Positions 17,234 through 26,724 of a DNA stretch of 64,000 nucleotides are shown one piece after another (within the stretch, counting starts at the first letter, position 1; every line of letters begins with the position of its first letter). Made by a program: the position numbers and the translations under genes. Under the pieces are notes generated by a model. That model saw only the letters and a list, made by a program, of their open reading frames with translations. It searched no databases and was not told the DNA's origin. Origin of the DNA: Qipengyuania seohaensis. GTDB taxonomy: Bacteria; Pseudomonadota; Alphaproteobacteria; Sphingomonadales; Sphingomonadaceae. The DNA lies in NCBI RefSeq assembly GCF_002795865.1, contig NZ_CP024920.1:2143001-2207000 (forward strand), given 5' to 3'.

Positions 17234-19111
17234 CTAGTTTCCGAAGAGGGAGACCAGCATCTTCAGGAAGCCGCGATCCTTGTCGTCCTGTTGCCCACCA
17301 CCCTCCGATGTGGGACAAGTGAGGCAGTAAGCCTGCGCCCCACGCGTTCCCAGAAGCCGCCGGGCATCCGCGATCACGCGGTCCGCCGCTTCCGTTTCCT
17401 TGCGGGCGAACAACGCAAAGACATCCTGCCCTTGCGAATCCTCTTCGCCGACCAGCCACTGGCGAAGCAGAGTATCGGTCGTGCTGGGCGGTGTGCCAAG
17501 ATAGGCAGCGTGCCATTCCCCGTCCGCGAGTTCCGCCTGTCCCGCGACCCAGGCGAGCGCTTCTTCCAGACCGCCATATTCGTCGACCAGCTGGAGCTGA
17601 CGCGCCGTTCCGCCATCCCAGACGCGGCCCTGACCGACCTCATCGGCCTGATCCAGGGTCATGTTGCGGGCTTCCGATACGCGGGTGAGGAAGTCGCGAT
17701 AGCCATCTTCGATCGATGCCTGGAGGATGCGGTCCACTTCTGGCGTCAATCCGCCGACGAGGTCCGGCTGGCCCGACAACGGACCGGTACGCACACCGTC
17801 ACTCGTCACGCCGATGCTCGCGGCCGCCTGCTCGAAGGTGGGCAGGACAGCGAAGATGCCAATCGAGCCGGTGATGGTGTCGGGCTCTGCAAAAATGCGA
17901 TCGGCTGGGGTGGAAACCCAATATCCGCCACTCGCGGCGACATTGGCCATGGATACCGCGACCGGAATGCCGCGTGCCTTGTGGCGCAGGATGGCATCGC
18001 GGATCGCTTCGCTGGCGAGTACCGATCCGCCGGGAGAATCGACCCGAACGACAAGGCCCGCGAAATCGCGATCGAGTGCGGCGTCGAGAAGATCGGCAAT
18101 GCGAGTGCCTCCGGCGGTTCCGGGCCCGGCTTCTCCGTCGACGATTTCGCCGGCGATGGTCACGATACCGATGGGTTTGCCGTCACCCGGTAGCGGATTG
18201 TCCTTCAGCCAGGCGTCGTATTCGGTTGCGGGGAAGGCGTTGGGCAGCTTGCTCCATTTATCCGTTCCGACCAATTCGACCACACGTGCGTTGAAGGCAT
18301 CGCGATTGCCGAGCTTGTCGACCAGACCCGCGTTGAGCGAGGCCTGTGCCAGATCGCCTTGGGCGGCCTCGACCCATTCGGCGGGCGATTGCGTAATCAG
18401 ATCGAGGTCGACAGCCGGCCGCGCCTTTTTCACGTTCGCCTGCCATTCTTCCCACAGCGCTCCGTAAAGCGCCCGGGCGTTCTCACGCGCAGGCTCGGAC
18501 ATGCCGGTTTGCGTGTAAGGTTCGACCGCGCTCTTGTATGTGCCAACGCGGTAGACGCGCGCATTGACGTTGAGGCGATCGATCAGGCCCTTGTAATAGA
18601 GCCGGTGCCCACCCGGGCCGGCCACGACTGCGCCGCCTAACGGGTTCATCCAGACCTCGCTTGCGTGCGCGGCCAGGAAGACGCCGTCGTCTGCATAGGC
18701 GGTGGCATAGGTCAGGACAGGTTTGTCTGCCGCCCGCACGCGGTCCATTGCCTCGCCAATGTCCTGGAGATGCACCTGACCGGCACCGAGAAACCGTTCG
18801 AGGTCGAGCACGACCGCATCGATGCGCTCGTCACCGGCCGCAGCATCAAGGGCGCGTACGATATCGCGCGCCTGGTACTCGCCGACCTGCGCCTGCGATG
18901 AAAGCAGGGCCTGCAGCGGGTCGATCCGGCTGCGCTCTTCAACGACCACGCCGTCGATTTCCAGCAGCAGAGCGCCTTCACGCACCTGCGCCGGGCTCGG
19001 ACGGGTGGTGAGGATCAGGAACAGCGTGCCGAAAAACAGTAGCATGAACAGCAGGACGAGGCCGTCCTTCACGCCAACCAGAAGCCGCCAAACCTTGCCT
19101 GCAAATCGCAT
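17234..19111 (-). CDS. sppA: Signal peptide peptidase SppA, 67-kDa type
   Basis: The 625-residue protein is a long-form SppA with two tandem S49 domains. A single N-terminal membrane helix lies at about 18-35. The catalytic dyad is split between the repeats as in E. coli SppA: K193 in VGTYKSAVEPY and S394 in NVAASGGYW. It degrades cleaved signal peptides in the membrane, active site on the periplasmic side. It is divergent from pyrB with a gap of about 110 bp. Its 3' end lies 86 bp from the tRNA-Val gene and appears intact, so the island did not disrupt it. Confidence 0.93.
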   Translation of the reverse strand: MRFAGKVWRLLVGVKDGLVLLFMLLFFGTLFLILTTRPSPAQVREGALLLEIDGVVVEERSRIDPLQALLSSQAQVGEYQARDIVRALDAAAGDERIDAVVLDLERFLGAGQVHLQDIGEAMDRVRAADKPVLTYATAYADDGVFLAAHASEVWMNPLGGAVVAGPGGHRLYYKGLIDRLNVNARVYRVGTYKSAVEPYTQTGMSEPARENARALYGALWEEWQANVKKARPAVDLDLITQSPAEWVEAAQGDLAQASLNAGLVDKLGNRDAFNARVVELVGTDKWSKLPNAFPATEYDAWLKDNPLPGDGKPIGIVTIAGEIVDGEAGPGTAGGTRIADLLDAALDRDFAGLVVRVDSPGGSVLASEAIRDAILRHKARGIPVAVSMANVAASGGYWVSTPADRIFAEPDTITGSIGIFAVLPTFEQAAASIGVTSDGVRTGPLSGQPDLVGGLTPEVDRILQASIEDGYRDFLTRVSEARNMTLDQADEVGQGRVWDGGTARQLQLVDEYGGLEEALAWVAGQAELADGEWHAAYLGTPPSTTDTLLRQWLVGEEDSQGQDVFALFARKETEAADRVIADARRLLGTRGAQAYCLTCPTSEGGGQQDDKDRGFLKMLVSLFGN

Positions 19112-19222
19112 CGTAACTTACCCCGGAATACTCTTTGGCACGTGATCTAGGGAAGCTTCGCCGCCCATGCCAGCCGAATGTGCTTGAGGGTGCGATGGCT
19201 CTCGACTAAGGGCGTGGCTTTA

Positions 19223-20248
19223 ATGACAGCTTCGCAAACACAGCCCCACGCATCCCGCTATCCGGCGGGAGCGCAGGCCTTTCCGCATCGCGACCTGCTC
19301 GGCATCGGCCAGCTGGAGCGCCATGAAATCCTGTTCCTGCTCGACGAGGCGGAACAATGGGTCGATCTTAACCGACAGCGGCAAAAGCACAGCGACAGTC
19401 TTTCGGGGCTGACGATCATCAATGCCTTTTTCGAAAACTCGACGCGGACGCTCTTGAGTTTCGAGATTGCAGGCAAGCGGCTGGGGGCCGACGTCGTCAA
19501 TATGCACGCCGCACAGTCGAGCGTGAAAAAGGGCGAGACGCTGATCGATACCGCGATAACCCTCAACGCCATGCGCGCCGATGCCATCGTCATCCGCCAC
19601 GGATCGAGCGGGGCGACGGGCCTGATCGCGGACAAGGTCGACTGCCCGGTTCTCAATGCAGGAGACGGGCAGCACGAGCACCCGACGCAGGCATTGCTCG
19701 ACGCGCTGGCCCTGCGCCATGCGCTGAGAGAGCGAAGCCAGTCGGGCGACGATTTTACCGGCCTGACCATAACGATTTGCGGCGATATCCTGCACAGCCG
19801 GGTCGCACGTTCGAACCTGCTGTGTCTTCAGGCGTTGGGGGCAACCGTCCGCCTTTGCGCTCCGCCCGCGCTCATGCCTTCGGGTATCGAAGCCATGGGG
19901 GCGCAAGTCTTCCATGATTTCGACGCCGCGCTGGACGGGGCGGATGTGGTCATGATGCTCCGCCTGCAGACCGAGCGCATGAGCGGACAGTTCATTCCTT
20001 CTGCGCGGGAGTACCACCACCTCTACGGCCTGACTGCCGCCCGCCTTGCCAAGGCCGGAGAAGACGCGCTGGTCATGCATCCCGGGCCGATGAACCGCGG
20101 GGTCGAGATCGACAGCGATGTTGCCGACATGATCGACCGCTCGATCATAACGCGGCAGGTCGAGATGGGGGTGGCGATACGCATGGCTTGCCTCGATGTC
20201 CTGACGCGCCGTGCCCGAGGGGTCGAAGGATGGGGAGAGGTCGCATGA
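19223..20248 (+). CDS. pyrB: Aspartate carbamoyltransferase catalytic chain
   Basis: The 341-residue enzyme joins carbamoyl phosphate and aspartate in the second step of pyrimidine synthesis. Carbamoyl-phosphate binding is shown by STRT at 73-76; [24 protein letters not shown] and the MLRLQTERM loop are all present. I start it at ATG 19223; an upstream in-frame start at 19178 adds 15 unconserved residues. Its stop overlaps the start of pyrC' (ATGA), so the two are coupled, as in organisms where ATCase forms a complex with a dihydroorotase-like subunit. Confidence 0.95.
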   Translation: MTASQTQPHASRYPAGAQAFPHRDLLGIGQLERHEILFLLDEAEQWVDLNRQRQKHSDSLSGLTIINAFFENSTRTLLSFEIAGKRLGADVVNMHAAQSSVKKGETLIDTAITLNAMRADAIVIRHGSSGATGLIADKVDCPVLNAGDGQHEHPTQALLDALALRHALRERSQSGDDFTGLTITICGDILHSRVARSNLLCLQALGATVRLCAPPALMPSGIEAMGAQVFHDFDAALDGADVVMMLRLQTERMSGQFIPSAREYHHLYGLTAARLAKAGEDALVMHPGPMNRGVEIDSDVADMIDRSIITRQVEMGVAIRMACLDVLTRRARGVEGWGEVA

Positions 20249-21477
20249 AGCAAACGCGCGCCCTGACAATTACCGGCGGCAAGCTGGTCGCTTCCGATGG
20301 AATTCGTGATGGCAACCTCCGCATCGCGGAAGGCCGTATCGCTGCATGCGGTGATGGCGAGCCGCAGGGCGGGGACGAGGTCGTCGACGCTGGCGGCAAG
20401 CTGGTCGCGCCGGGGCTGGTCGACCTTGGCGTCTTCGCCGTGGACAAGCCCGCTTTTCATTTTGGCGGCATCACGCGTGCAGCGCTCATGCCCGACCAGT
20501 CTCCCGCGCTCGATCTGCCGAGCCGCGTTTCCTATATCGCGAAAAGCGGGAAGCCCGACTTTTGGGTGCATCCGCTGGCAGCTGCAACACGCGGCCTTGC
20601 GGGAACCGAAATTGCCGAGATTGCCCTGATGCGCGAGGCGGGGGCGCTAGGCGTTTCCACCGGCCGTGGCTGGATAGCCGATTCCGGCGTCATGCTTCGC
20701 CTGCTGCAATATGCGGCTATGCTCGACATGCCGGTTATCTCCCATGCCGAAGATGCAGCCCTTGTCGGCGATGCAGTTGCAACGGCTGGCGAATACGCGA
20801 CGCGGCGCGGCCTTCCCAGCGCACCTGCTCAAGCAGAGGCCATCGCCATAGCGCGCGACCTGGCCCTGGCGGAGATGGCGGGTGCCCGCATCCATTTCAG
20901 GCAAGTGACCACGCGGGCCGGGCTCGAACTGGTGCGGCACGCGAAGGCTGGCGGCCAGCGTGTCACCGCAGGCGTTACTCCCGCGCATTTCATGCTTTCC
21001 GATCTTGCCACGGTCGATTTTCGCACCTTCGCGCGCCTGTCGCCGCCCTTGCGCAGCGAAGACGATCGGCAGGCGGTCCGTGAAGCGATTGCCGACAGAA
21101 CAATCGACGTGATCTCCAGCGGGCACGATCCGCGCGGGCCGGAAGACAAGCGCCAGCCCTTTGCCGATGCCGAACCAGGGATGGCCGGGGCGGAAACCCT
21201 GCTCGCGATGGCGCTCTCGCTCGCGACTGATGGAATTATCGATCTGGCGCGTGTCTTCGAGCTGGTGGCGGGCAATCCGGCATCGATCCTCGGCGTGGCA
21301 GCAGGATCGCTGGAGCAAGGCCTGGAAGCGGACGTGGCACTGATCGATCCGGACAAGCCCTGGATCGTCCAGAGCGCACGCATGGCAGCGACCGCAGGCA
21401 ACACACCCTTCGACGGTCAGCCTACTCAAGGCCGCGTGCTTCGCCTTTGGAAGGGCGGCGTGGAAATCCATCTCTAA
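20245..21477 (+). CDS. pyrC: Dihydroorotase-like protein PyrC' lacking the metal site
   Basis: The 410-residue product has the amidohydrolase fold, but the usual metal motif VDxHVHxR reads VDLGVFAVD and the later DHAPH site reads GHDPR. It therefore should not hydrolyse dihydroorotate. Inactive PyrC' subunits encoded just after pyrB are known in Pseudomonas, where they are needed to assemble ATCase. The ATG at 20245 overlaps the pyrB stop by four bases. A separate active dihydroorotase should exist elsewhere in the genome. Automatic annotation would call this a functional dihydroorotase. Confidence 0.88.
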   Translation: MKQTRALTITGGKLVASDGIRDGNLRIAEGRIAACGDGEPQGGDEVVDAGGKLVAPGLVDLGVFAVDKPAFHFGGITRAALMPDQSPALDLPSRVSYIAKSGKPDFWVHPLAAATRGLAGTEIAEIALMREAGALGVSTGRGWIADSGVMLRLLQYAAMLDMPVISHAEDAALVGDAVATAGEYATRRGLPSAPAQAEAIAIARDLALAEMAGARIHFRQVTTRAGLELVRHAKAGGQRVTAGVTPAHFMLSDLATVDFRTFARLSPPLRSEDDRQAVREAIADRTIDVISSGHDPRGPEDKRQPFADAEPGMAGAETLLAMALSLATDGIIDLARVFELVAGNPASILGVAAGSLEQGLEADVALIDPDKPWIVQSARMAATAGNTPFDGQPTQGRVLRLWKGGVEIHL

Positions 21478-21487
21478 GAGAAAGAAA

Positions 21488-21513
21488 CCCCCGCCGGATC
21501 GCTCCGGCGGGGG
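21488..21513. terminator. Bidirectional hairpin between pyrC' and the SPOR protein gene
   Basis: CCCCCGCCGG pairs perfectly with CCGGCGGGGG across a short loop. It is preceded by an A-rich run that becomes a U tract for the minus-strand transcript. It separates two convergent genes. Confidence 0.75.
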
Positions 21514-21540
21514 TCAGGTATTGGCTTATGGCTGCGCGTC

Positions 21541-22869
21541 TTAGCGCGCTGCGACCCGTATTGCCGCATCGCCCAGATGACCCGGGAGCGGATTTGCGGA
21601 GGCATAGGCGATGCAACCGCCGCCTTTGCCCTTGACGCTGGAGCACATGCTCTGTGCCGAATTCTTGGCAAAGCCCGCTGCCGCGACGCGGTAGTAGATC
21701 TTGCCGTTCACGCGGGCCTTGGTGATGACCTTTTTCGCGTCGGCGAGTTCGGGATACCTTTGCTGGAACTTGCGCCAGCCGTCCTGGGCATCCGACATCG
21801 AGAAGTACGATCCGAGCTGGATATTGTAGTCGCCCTTGGCGAGCGCGATGCTCGGGGCGGCCTTGGGAGCAGGCTTTCCAGCCGGGCGCGATGCCGGGGC
21901 GGCAGCCTGAGCTTCGGCCTTCGAAGCCGCAGCGATTGCGACCGGAGTCGGCTGAACCACTTCTTCGGCGACGAACTGCTTACGAGGCGCAGCCTCGAGG
22001 CCGGCGTCCGCAAGCTGCGCATCACCGAAGTCGTGGGCCTGCGGTGCAGCGTTTACTGCAGGCAGTTCGCTCGCGAATGCGAAGCTCGGTGCCGTCTCGT
22101 CGACGACGACTTCTTCTTCGACCGTTTCGGCGGCCAGCATCGGAACGCTCGGGTTGTTCGTGAGAGCCAACATGGCCGGCTGGCCGGAGTCGGCCGCGAA
22201 GTCGACACCCATCAGGTGAGCCACGCGTAGGCGGGTCATCTGCGGATTGGCGAGGGCGCCCCATTCGGCCATGCGTTCGCCGACTTCATTGGCGGGAACG
22301 TCTTCCATGGCCATCAGGCGTGCTTCGCGCCACTGACCCGAAAGGGCATAGGCATAGGCCAGGTTCTGACGGGTCTTGGCGGTGTTCTGTCCACCGCGGA
22401 TGGCATTGCTCAATACGTGCACGCCGCGTTCGGGCTGTCCGGCAAGTGCAATTGCCAAACCGAAATCGGCCAGATCGAGCGAAGCTTCCCAGCGTTCGAG
22501 CGTTTCGATCGCACCGAGCTGGTCGCCTGCGCCGATCTGGGCGAGGGCGAGGCTCACTACGGTGCGCGGCCCGGTGTCGCCAAGGGCGACGGCATCGGAA
22601 AATGTCTGTGCAGCAGACTGGAACCGGCCCGCTTCGAGATAGGCATTGGCCAAGAGGGTGCGGCCATGCGCGTCGCGCGGCGACGCTAGTACGGCGGCTT
22701 CCGCGTGCTTGACTGCCTTGTCGGCCTTGCCCTTCTGCAGCGCGACTTCGGCCTTGGCGGCCGAGTGCGAAGCGGTGGGCGCGACCTTGCCGGTGCAGCC
22801 GGCGAGGCCCGTGGTTGCCAGGGCCGTGGTAACGGCCAGACGGACGAAGAGTTGGTTCTTGGTCTGCAT
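21541..22869 (-). CDS. TPR and SPOR-domain lipoprotein
   Basis: A lipoprotein signal peptide (LATTGLAGC, Cys about 25) leads a 442-residue protein. TPR-like helical repeats cover about residues 35-200, then an Ala/Pro-rich linker, then a C-terminal SPOR domain (about 345-425, YNIQLGSYFSMSDAQDGW). SPOR domains bind denuded glycan strands in septal peptidoglycan, so this is probably a cell-envelope protein acting at division. It lies downstream of the RHH and ParA genes on the same strand. A second Sel1/SPOR protein is encoded divergently at 24405. Confidence 0.82.
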   Translation of the reverse strand: MQTKNQLFVRLAVTTALATTGLAGCTGKVAPTASHSAAKAEVALQKGKADKAVKHAEAAVLASPRDAHGRTLLANAYLEAGRFQSAAQTFSDAVALGDTGPRTVVSLALAQIGAGDQLGAIETLERWEASLDLADFGLAIALAGQPERGVHVLSNAIRGGQNTAKTRQNLAYAYALSGQWREARLMAMEDVPANEVGERMAEWGALANPQMTRLRVAHLMGVDFAADSGQPAMLALTNNPSVPMLAAETVEEEVVVDETAPSFAFASELPAVNAAPQAHDFGDAQLADAGLEAAPRKQFVAEEVVQPTPVAIAAASKAEAQAAAPASRPAGKPAPKAAPSIALAKGDYNIQLGSYFSMSDAQDGWRKFQQRYPELADAKKVITKARVNGKIYYRVAAAGFAKNSAQSMCSSVKGKGGGCIAYASANPLPGHLGDAAIRVAAR

Positions 22870-22911
22870 TAGTGCTTACCCCCTAAAGGCGATCCCACGT
22901 CCTTGGTTTGC

Positions 22912-23442
22912 TTACTTGCCGTCATGCTGCACCTGGGCAGCGAGAGCGGCGATTTCCGGCATTTCGGCCAAAAGGCCGTCGAGTGCGTCCGTCACCAATT
23001 GCTGTGCGCTGGACCCGCGGACGGTGCAGGCGAGGCGCAGCATGAGGTGGCGTTCCTGGTCGAGGCGCAGTGTGAAGGCCGCGCGCTTGCCCTGGCGCAG
23101 CGCGGATTTGCGCTGGACGGGCTGTTTTTCTTCCGGCTTCTTCTCGAGCTGCGATGCAATGCGATCGAGCGAAGCGCGTACCTGGTTCGGCTCGCCACTT
23201 TCGTTGGCGGCCCTCGGCGCGATCGAGACCACGTCGGCGGGCATCTTTACCAGCCCGGCTTCGGGTGCGGCGCTTTGCGCTTCATCACCCATGTCGTTCC
23301 ATCCCAGGTCTTCCAGGTTCGCTGCCGCTGCTGCGCCGTCGACCGGGCCGATGGCCGTGGACTGCGGGCGCATGGCAGGCTTGGCGCCGCCCTTGCGTGC
23401 GAGCAGGGTGGAAGAGAGCGATGCGAAATTGGCGTCAGACAT
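22912..23442 (-). CDS. Ribbon-helix-helix-like partner of the ParA-type ATPase
   Basis: The 176-residue protein has a disordered, Ala/Pro-rich N-terminal half. The C-terminal segment (KRAAFTLRLDQERHLMLRLA, then SSAQQLVTDALDGLL) has the strand-helix-helix pattern of RHH DNA-binding or ParB-like adaptor proteins. It sits between a ParA-type ATPase gene (30 bp upstream) and the SPOR lipoprotein gene (42 bp downstream), all on the minus strand. I infer an adaptor or cargo protein for the ATPase; the RHH assignment is by pattern only. Confidence 0.6.
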   Translation of the reverse strand: MSDANFASLSSTLLARKGGAKPAMRPQSTAIGPVDGAAAAANLEDLGWNDMGDEAQSAAPEAGLVKMPADVVSIAPRAANESGEPNQVRASLDRIASQLEKKPEEKQPVQRKSALRQGKRAAFTLRLDQERHLMLRLACTVRGSSAQQLVTDALDGLLAEMPEIAALAAQVQHDGK

Positions 23443-23472
23443 CCGGCTAGCCCCGCCTTTCCTTGTTTGCTC

Positions 23473-24189
23473 TTACTGGGCGACCCGACGGCCGAAGCCA
23501 CCGGCGGGACGATAGGCACCAGGCTGTGCCGCCTGCGTATTGGGCGCGGCGAAGACGGTGCGGCGGAAATTCTTTTCGAGCCGATCCGCAATGTATTTCC
23601 ACAGAGCGGTCACCTCGGCAGCCGAACGGCTTTCGGGATCGACTTCCATGACGGTACGGCCATCGATCATCGAGGCAGCGAAATCCGTGCGGTGGTGAAG
23701 TGTGATCGGGGCGACGGTGCCGTGCTGCGACAGCGCGACTGCGGCTTCCGATGTAATCTTGGCTTTCGGCGTTGCCGCGTTGACCACGAAGATCAGCGGC
23801 TTGCCGGCGCGTTCGCAAAGGTCGACCGTGGCACCTACGGCGCGCAGGTCGTGCGGGCTGGGGCGTGTCGGAACGACGATCAGTTCGGCCACCGAAATCA
23901 CCGACTGGATAGCCATGGTGATCGCCGGCGGCGTATCGAGAACTGCAAGCTTGAAACCCTGCTGGCGAAGAACCGCCAGGTCGTTGGCGAGCCGTGCGAC
24001 GGTGGTTTGGGCGAAGGCGGGAAGTTCCGCCTCACGCTCGTTCCACCAGTCGGCCAGCGAGCCTTGCGGGTCGATGTCGATCAGGACGACCGGGCCTGCG
24101 CCCGCTCGTTGCGCCTGAACGGCCAAATGTCCGGAGAGCGTGGTCTTGCCCGATCCGCCCTTCTGCGATGCCAATGCCAATACACGCAA
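23473..24189 (-). CDS. ParA/MinD-family partitioning ATPase
   Basis: About 238 residues with the deviant Walker A motif SQKGGSGKTT near the N-terminus, a DIDPQGSLADWW switch I region and LDTPPA as Walker B. These features define ParA-type ATPases that position chromosomes, plasmids or protein clusters. I choose TTG 24189 because an AGGGGG ribosome site precedes it by seven bases and the product then starts LRVLALASQKGG, as usual for the family; TTG 24231 is possible but lacks a ribosome site. No parS-like repeats or parB are nearby, so it is an orphan ParA working with the RHH-like and SPOR proteins. Confidence 0.88.
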   Translation of the reverse strand: MRVLALASQKGGSGKTTLSGHLAVQAQRAGAGPVVLIDIDPQGSLADWWNEREAELPAFAQTTVARLANDLAVLRQQGFKLAVLDTPPAITMAIQSVISVAELIVVPTRPSPHDLRAVGATVDLCERAGKPLIFVVNAATPKAKITSEAAVALSQHGTVAPITLHHRTDFAASMIDGRTVMEVDPESRSAAEVTALWKYIADRLEKNFRRTVFAAPNTQAAQPGAYRPAGGFGRRVAQ

Positions 24190-24404
24190 GGCTGGTCCCC
24201 CTGATTGCGCTTCTAACCAGTCGAGCCACAAGGTTGTGACCCTCTCGATAGAAGGAAATCGCAGACTACCCCTAATTTAGGGTTAATTTTGCGGCACATT
24301 CATTTGCGAGGGCTGGGCCGCGCGTGGATTGGACTTTGTTAAGTTTGGCTTTCGTATAGGATCGCACGAACCGGGATACGCGGCGGATAGGTCGAGGGGC
24401 AGCC

Positions 24405-25394
24405 ATGAAATTACGTGAACGTACATCCGCATTCGCACTGCTGTGCATGGCCTTTGCAGTTCCAGCGCAGGCGGATGTGAAGGCCGGGGTCGATGCGTGG
24501 ACTGCCGGGAATTTCGCCGCCGCTGTCGAGGAATGGACCGCCCCTGCCGCGCAGGGTGATCCCGACGCCCAGTTCAATCTCGCTCAAGCCTATCGCCTGG
24601 GTAGGGGCGTGGAAGCCGATCTCGCGCGGGCGGAGGCCTTGTACGCACAGGCTGCGGCGAGCGGGCATATCCGCGCTGCCGACCAGTACGGGCTGCTACT
24701 TTTCCAGACCGGCAAGCGCGAACAGGCAATGCCTTATATAGAAGCTGCCGCAGGGCGGGGTGAACCGCGTGCGCAGTATCTGCTCGGCATAGCGCACTTC
24801 AATGGGGACCTGGCCGTAAAGGACTGGCCGCGCGCCTATGCCCTGCTGACCCTGGCGAATGGCGCCGAAATGCCTCAGGCTGCAGGCGCGCTTGCCCAAA
24901 TGGACGAGTTTATCCCCCTCGATCAGCGCCAGCAGGCCCAGCTGCTCGCGGCCTCGCTCAAGGAGAAGGCCGAAACGACCAGAGCGCTTGAACTGGCTGC
25001 GGTCGACCTCGCGTTGGGAAAGCCTGCGCCCGTCGTTGCGAAGCAGCAAGCCGAGCCGCCTAAACCTGTCGTGGTCGCAAAGGCCGAACCTGCGCCAGCT
25101 CCAGTCGACCGCAAGGCACCGCCGCCTGTACGCCCCGCGCCCGTCCAAGTTCCGGCAGCGAAAGCGCCGGGCCCCTGGAAGGTCCAGCTTGGCGCATTCG
25201 GTGTGCCGGGGAACTCGGATCGCCTGTGGTCGAAGATTTCCTCGCGCGGAGAAATCGCCGGACGTGAACGGATCGAGCGCAAGGCTGGAAAGCTGACTAT
25301 TCTCCTCGCGGGAGGCTACGCCAGCAGGGCCGAAGCTGCGGCGGCGTGCGCTTCCCTGAAGCGTTCGGGGCACGAGTGCCTCGTTACCCGCTAG
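24405..25394 (+). CDS. Periplasmic Sel1-repeat and SPOR-domain protein
   Basis: A cleavable signal peptide (ending near VPAQA) leads a 329-residue protein. Sel1/TPR-like repeats follow (GDPDAQFNLAQAYRLGRGVE near 50; GEPRAQYLLGIAHFNGD near 120), then a Pro/Ala linker and a C-terminal SPOR domain (WKVQLGAFGVPGNSDRLW). It should bind septal peptidoglycan in the periplasm. It is divergent from the ParA gene across about 215 bp, and its layout mirrors that of the SPOR lipoprotein at 21541, suggesting related roles. Confidence 0.85.
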   Translation: MKLRERTSAFALLCMAFAVPAQADVKAGVDAWTAGNFAAAVEEWTAPAAQGDPDAQFNLAQAYRLGRGVEADLARAEALYAQAAASGHIRAADQYGLLLFQTGKREQAMPYIEAAAGRGEPRAQYLLGIAHFNGDLAVKDWPRAYALLTLANGAEMPQAAGALAQMDEFIPLDQRQQAQLLAASLKEKAETTRALELAAVDLALGKPAPVVAKQQAEPPKPVVVAKAEPAPAPVDRKAPPPVRPAPVQVPAAKAPGPWKVQLGAFGVPGNSDRLWSKISSRGEIAGRERIERKAGKLTILLAGGYASRAEAAAACASLKRSGHECLVTR

Positions 25395-25461
25395 GCGGGA
25401 CCAATTCATCGAAGGGCTTCCAGGCCGCGCCAATCCACCTATGAGGGGGCGAGGGGGAATC

Positions 25462-26724
25462 ATGGATCAGGACATCGCCACACCCGATCGGCCGCAACCG
25501 GTCGCCGTTTCCGGTAGCCGCATAACGAGCCTGGACTTCATTCGCGGCATCGCCGTGATGGGCATCCTCGCTGCCAATATTTTCGCGATGGGTCAGCCTT
25601 TCACGGCTTACATGTATCCCACCGCCTTCACCGTGCCGCATTCGCCGGCAGAAGGATGGATGTGGGTTGCGCAATTCGTTCTCATCGATGGTAAGATGCG
25701 CGGCCTCTTTAGTCTGCTCTTCGGGGCAGGGCTCTATCTGTTCATGGAGAAAACGTGGGCTAAGGGCGGGACGGTCTGGCTCCAGATCAAGCGACTCCTT
25801 TGGCTTGGCCTGTTCGGGGCGATCCACTTCTTCTTCATCTGGCGCGGGGACATTCTCTTTCTCTACGCGCTGTGCGGTCTCATTGCCGTGGCTATCTTCA
25901 TCGGGATGAGCGTGCGTAAGCAACTCGCCTTCGGCATCCTCGCCTACATCGTCGGCACTCTGCTCTACGGTAGTCTCATCGCGATGCAGTTCGTCGCCGA
26001 TACCGAGGTCGATAGCGCGGTCTACGGGCAGATGCAGGACGAGCTGCAACAAGGCGCTGCAGAAGACCTGAAGGATGGCAGGCTGGAAACGGAAATTCGC
26101 CAGGACGGCAGTTACGGCGACTATGTGGCGCATAACATCTCGGCCCACGCCGGGGATCTTGCCTTCGTGATGTTCTTCGCATTCGAGACCCTGCCACTGA
26201 TGCTGTTCGGGATGGTGCTTTATCGAAAAGGCCTCTTCGACGGACGATGGAGGCCGCGATTCGTCACATCCTGGGCATGGGGAAGTCTGCTTGTCGGTGG
26301 CGCGCTGACACTTTGGATCGCGCTCGCAACCAAAGCGGGCGGCATCACATACTACGGCTCGCTCGCCGCTTTCGTCGGCTGGACGCATATCCCGCGCCTG
26401 TTCATGGTGCTCGGCCTCGTGATCCTTCTCGCCATTCATGCACCAGCGGCGGGCGGGTGGCTTTCCGACCGGATCATCGCCGCAGGGCGGGCCGCATTCA
26501 CGAATTACCTCGGCACCTCGATCGTCATGCTGTTCGTGTTCGGGAATTGGGGTCTCGACCTGTTCGGACGTTTCGGCAGGACGGAGCTTTACCTGGTGGT
26601 CCTGGCCAGCTGGGCGCTCATGTTGATCTGGTCGAAACCGTGGCTCGACCGGTTCCGCTTCGGTCCGTTCGAATGGGCCTGGCGTTGCCTTACCTACGGC
26701 AGGGTGTTTCCGATCCGGCGTTGA
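25462..26724 (+). CDS. DUF418 multi-pass membrane protein
   Basis: Starting at ATG 25462 (ribosome site GAGGGGG), this 420-residue protein has about eight to ten hydrophobic helices and the family signatures LDFIRGIAVMGILAANI near the N-terminus and FGPFEWAWRCLTYG at the C-terminus. DUF418 proteins are inner-membrane proteins, perhaps acyl transferases or transporters; the substrate is not known. Its last 52 bases overlap the frame of the bacterioferritin gene. Confidence 0.85.
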   Translation: MDQDIATPDRPQPVAVSGSRITSLDFIRGIAVMGILAANIFAMGQPFTAYMYPTAFTVPHSPAEGWMWVAQFVLIDGKMRGLFSLLFGAGLYLFMEKTWAKGGTVWLQIKRLLWLGLFGAIHFFFIWRGDILFLYALCGLIAVAIFIGMSVRKQLAFGILAYIVGTLLYGSLIAMQFVADTEVDSAVYGQMQDELQQGAAEDLKDGRLETEIRQDGSYGDYVAHNISAHAGDLAFVMFFAFETLPLMLFGMVLYRKGLFDGRWRPRFVTSWAWGSLLVGGALTLWIALATKAGGITYYGSLAAFVGWTHIPRLFMVLGLVILLAIHAPAAGGWLSDRIIAAGRAAFTNYLGTSIVMLFVFGNWGLDLFGRFGRTELYLVVLASWALMLIWSKPWLDRFRFGPFEWAWRCLTYGRVFPIRR

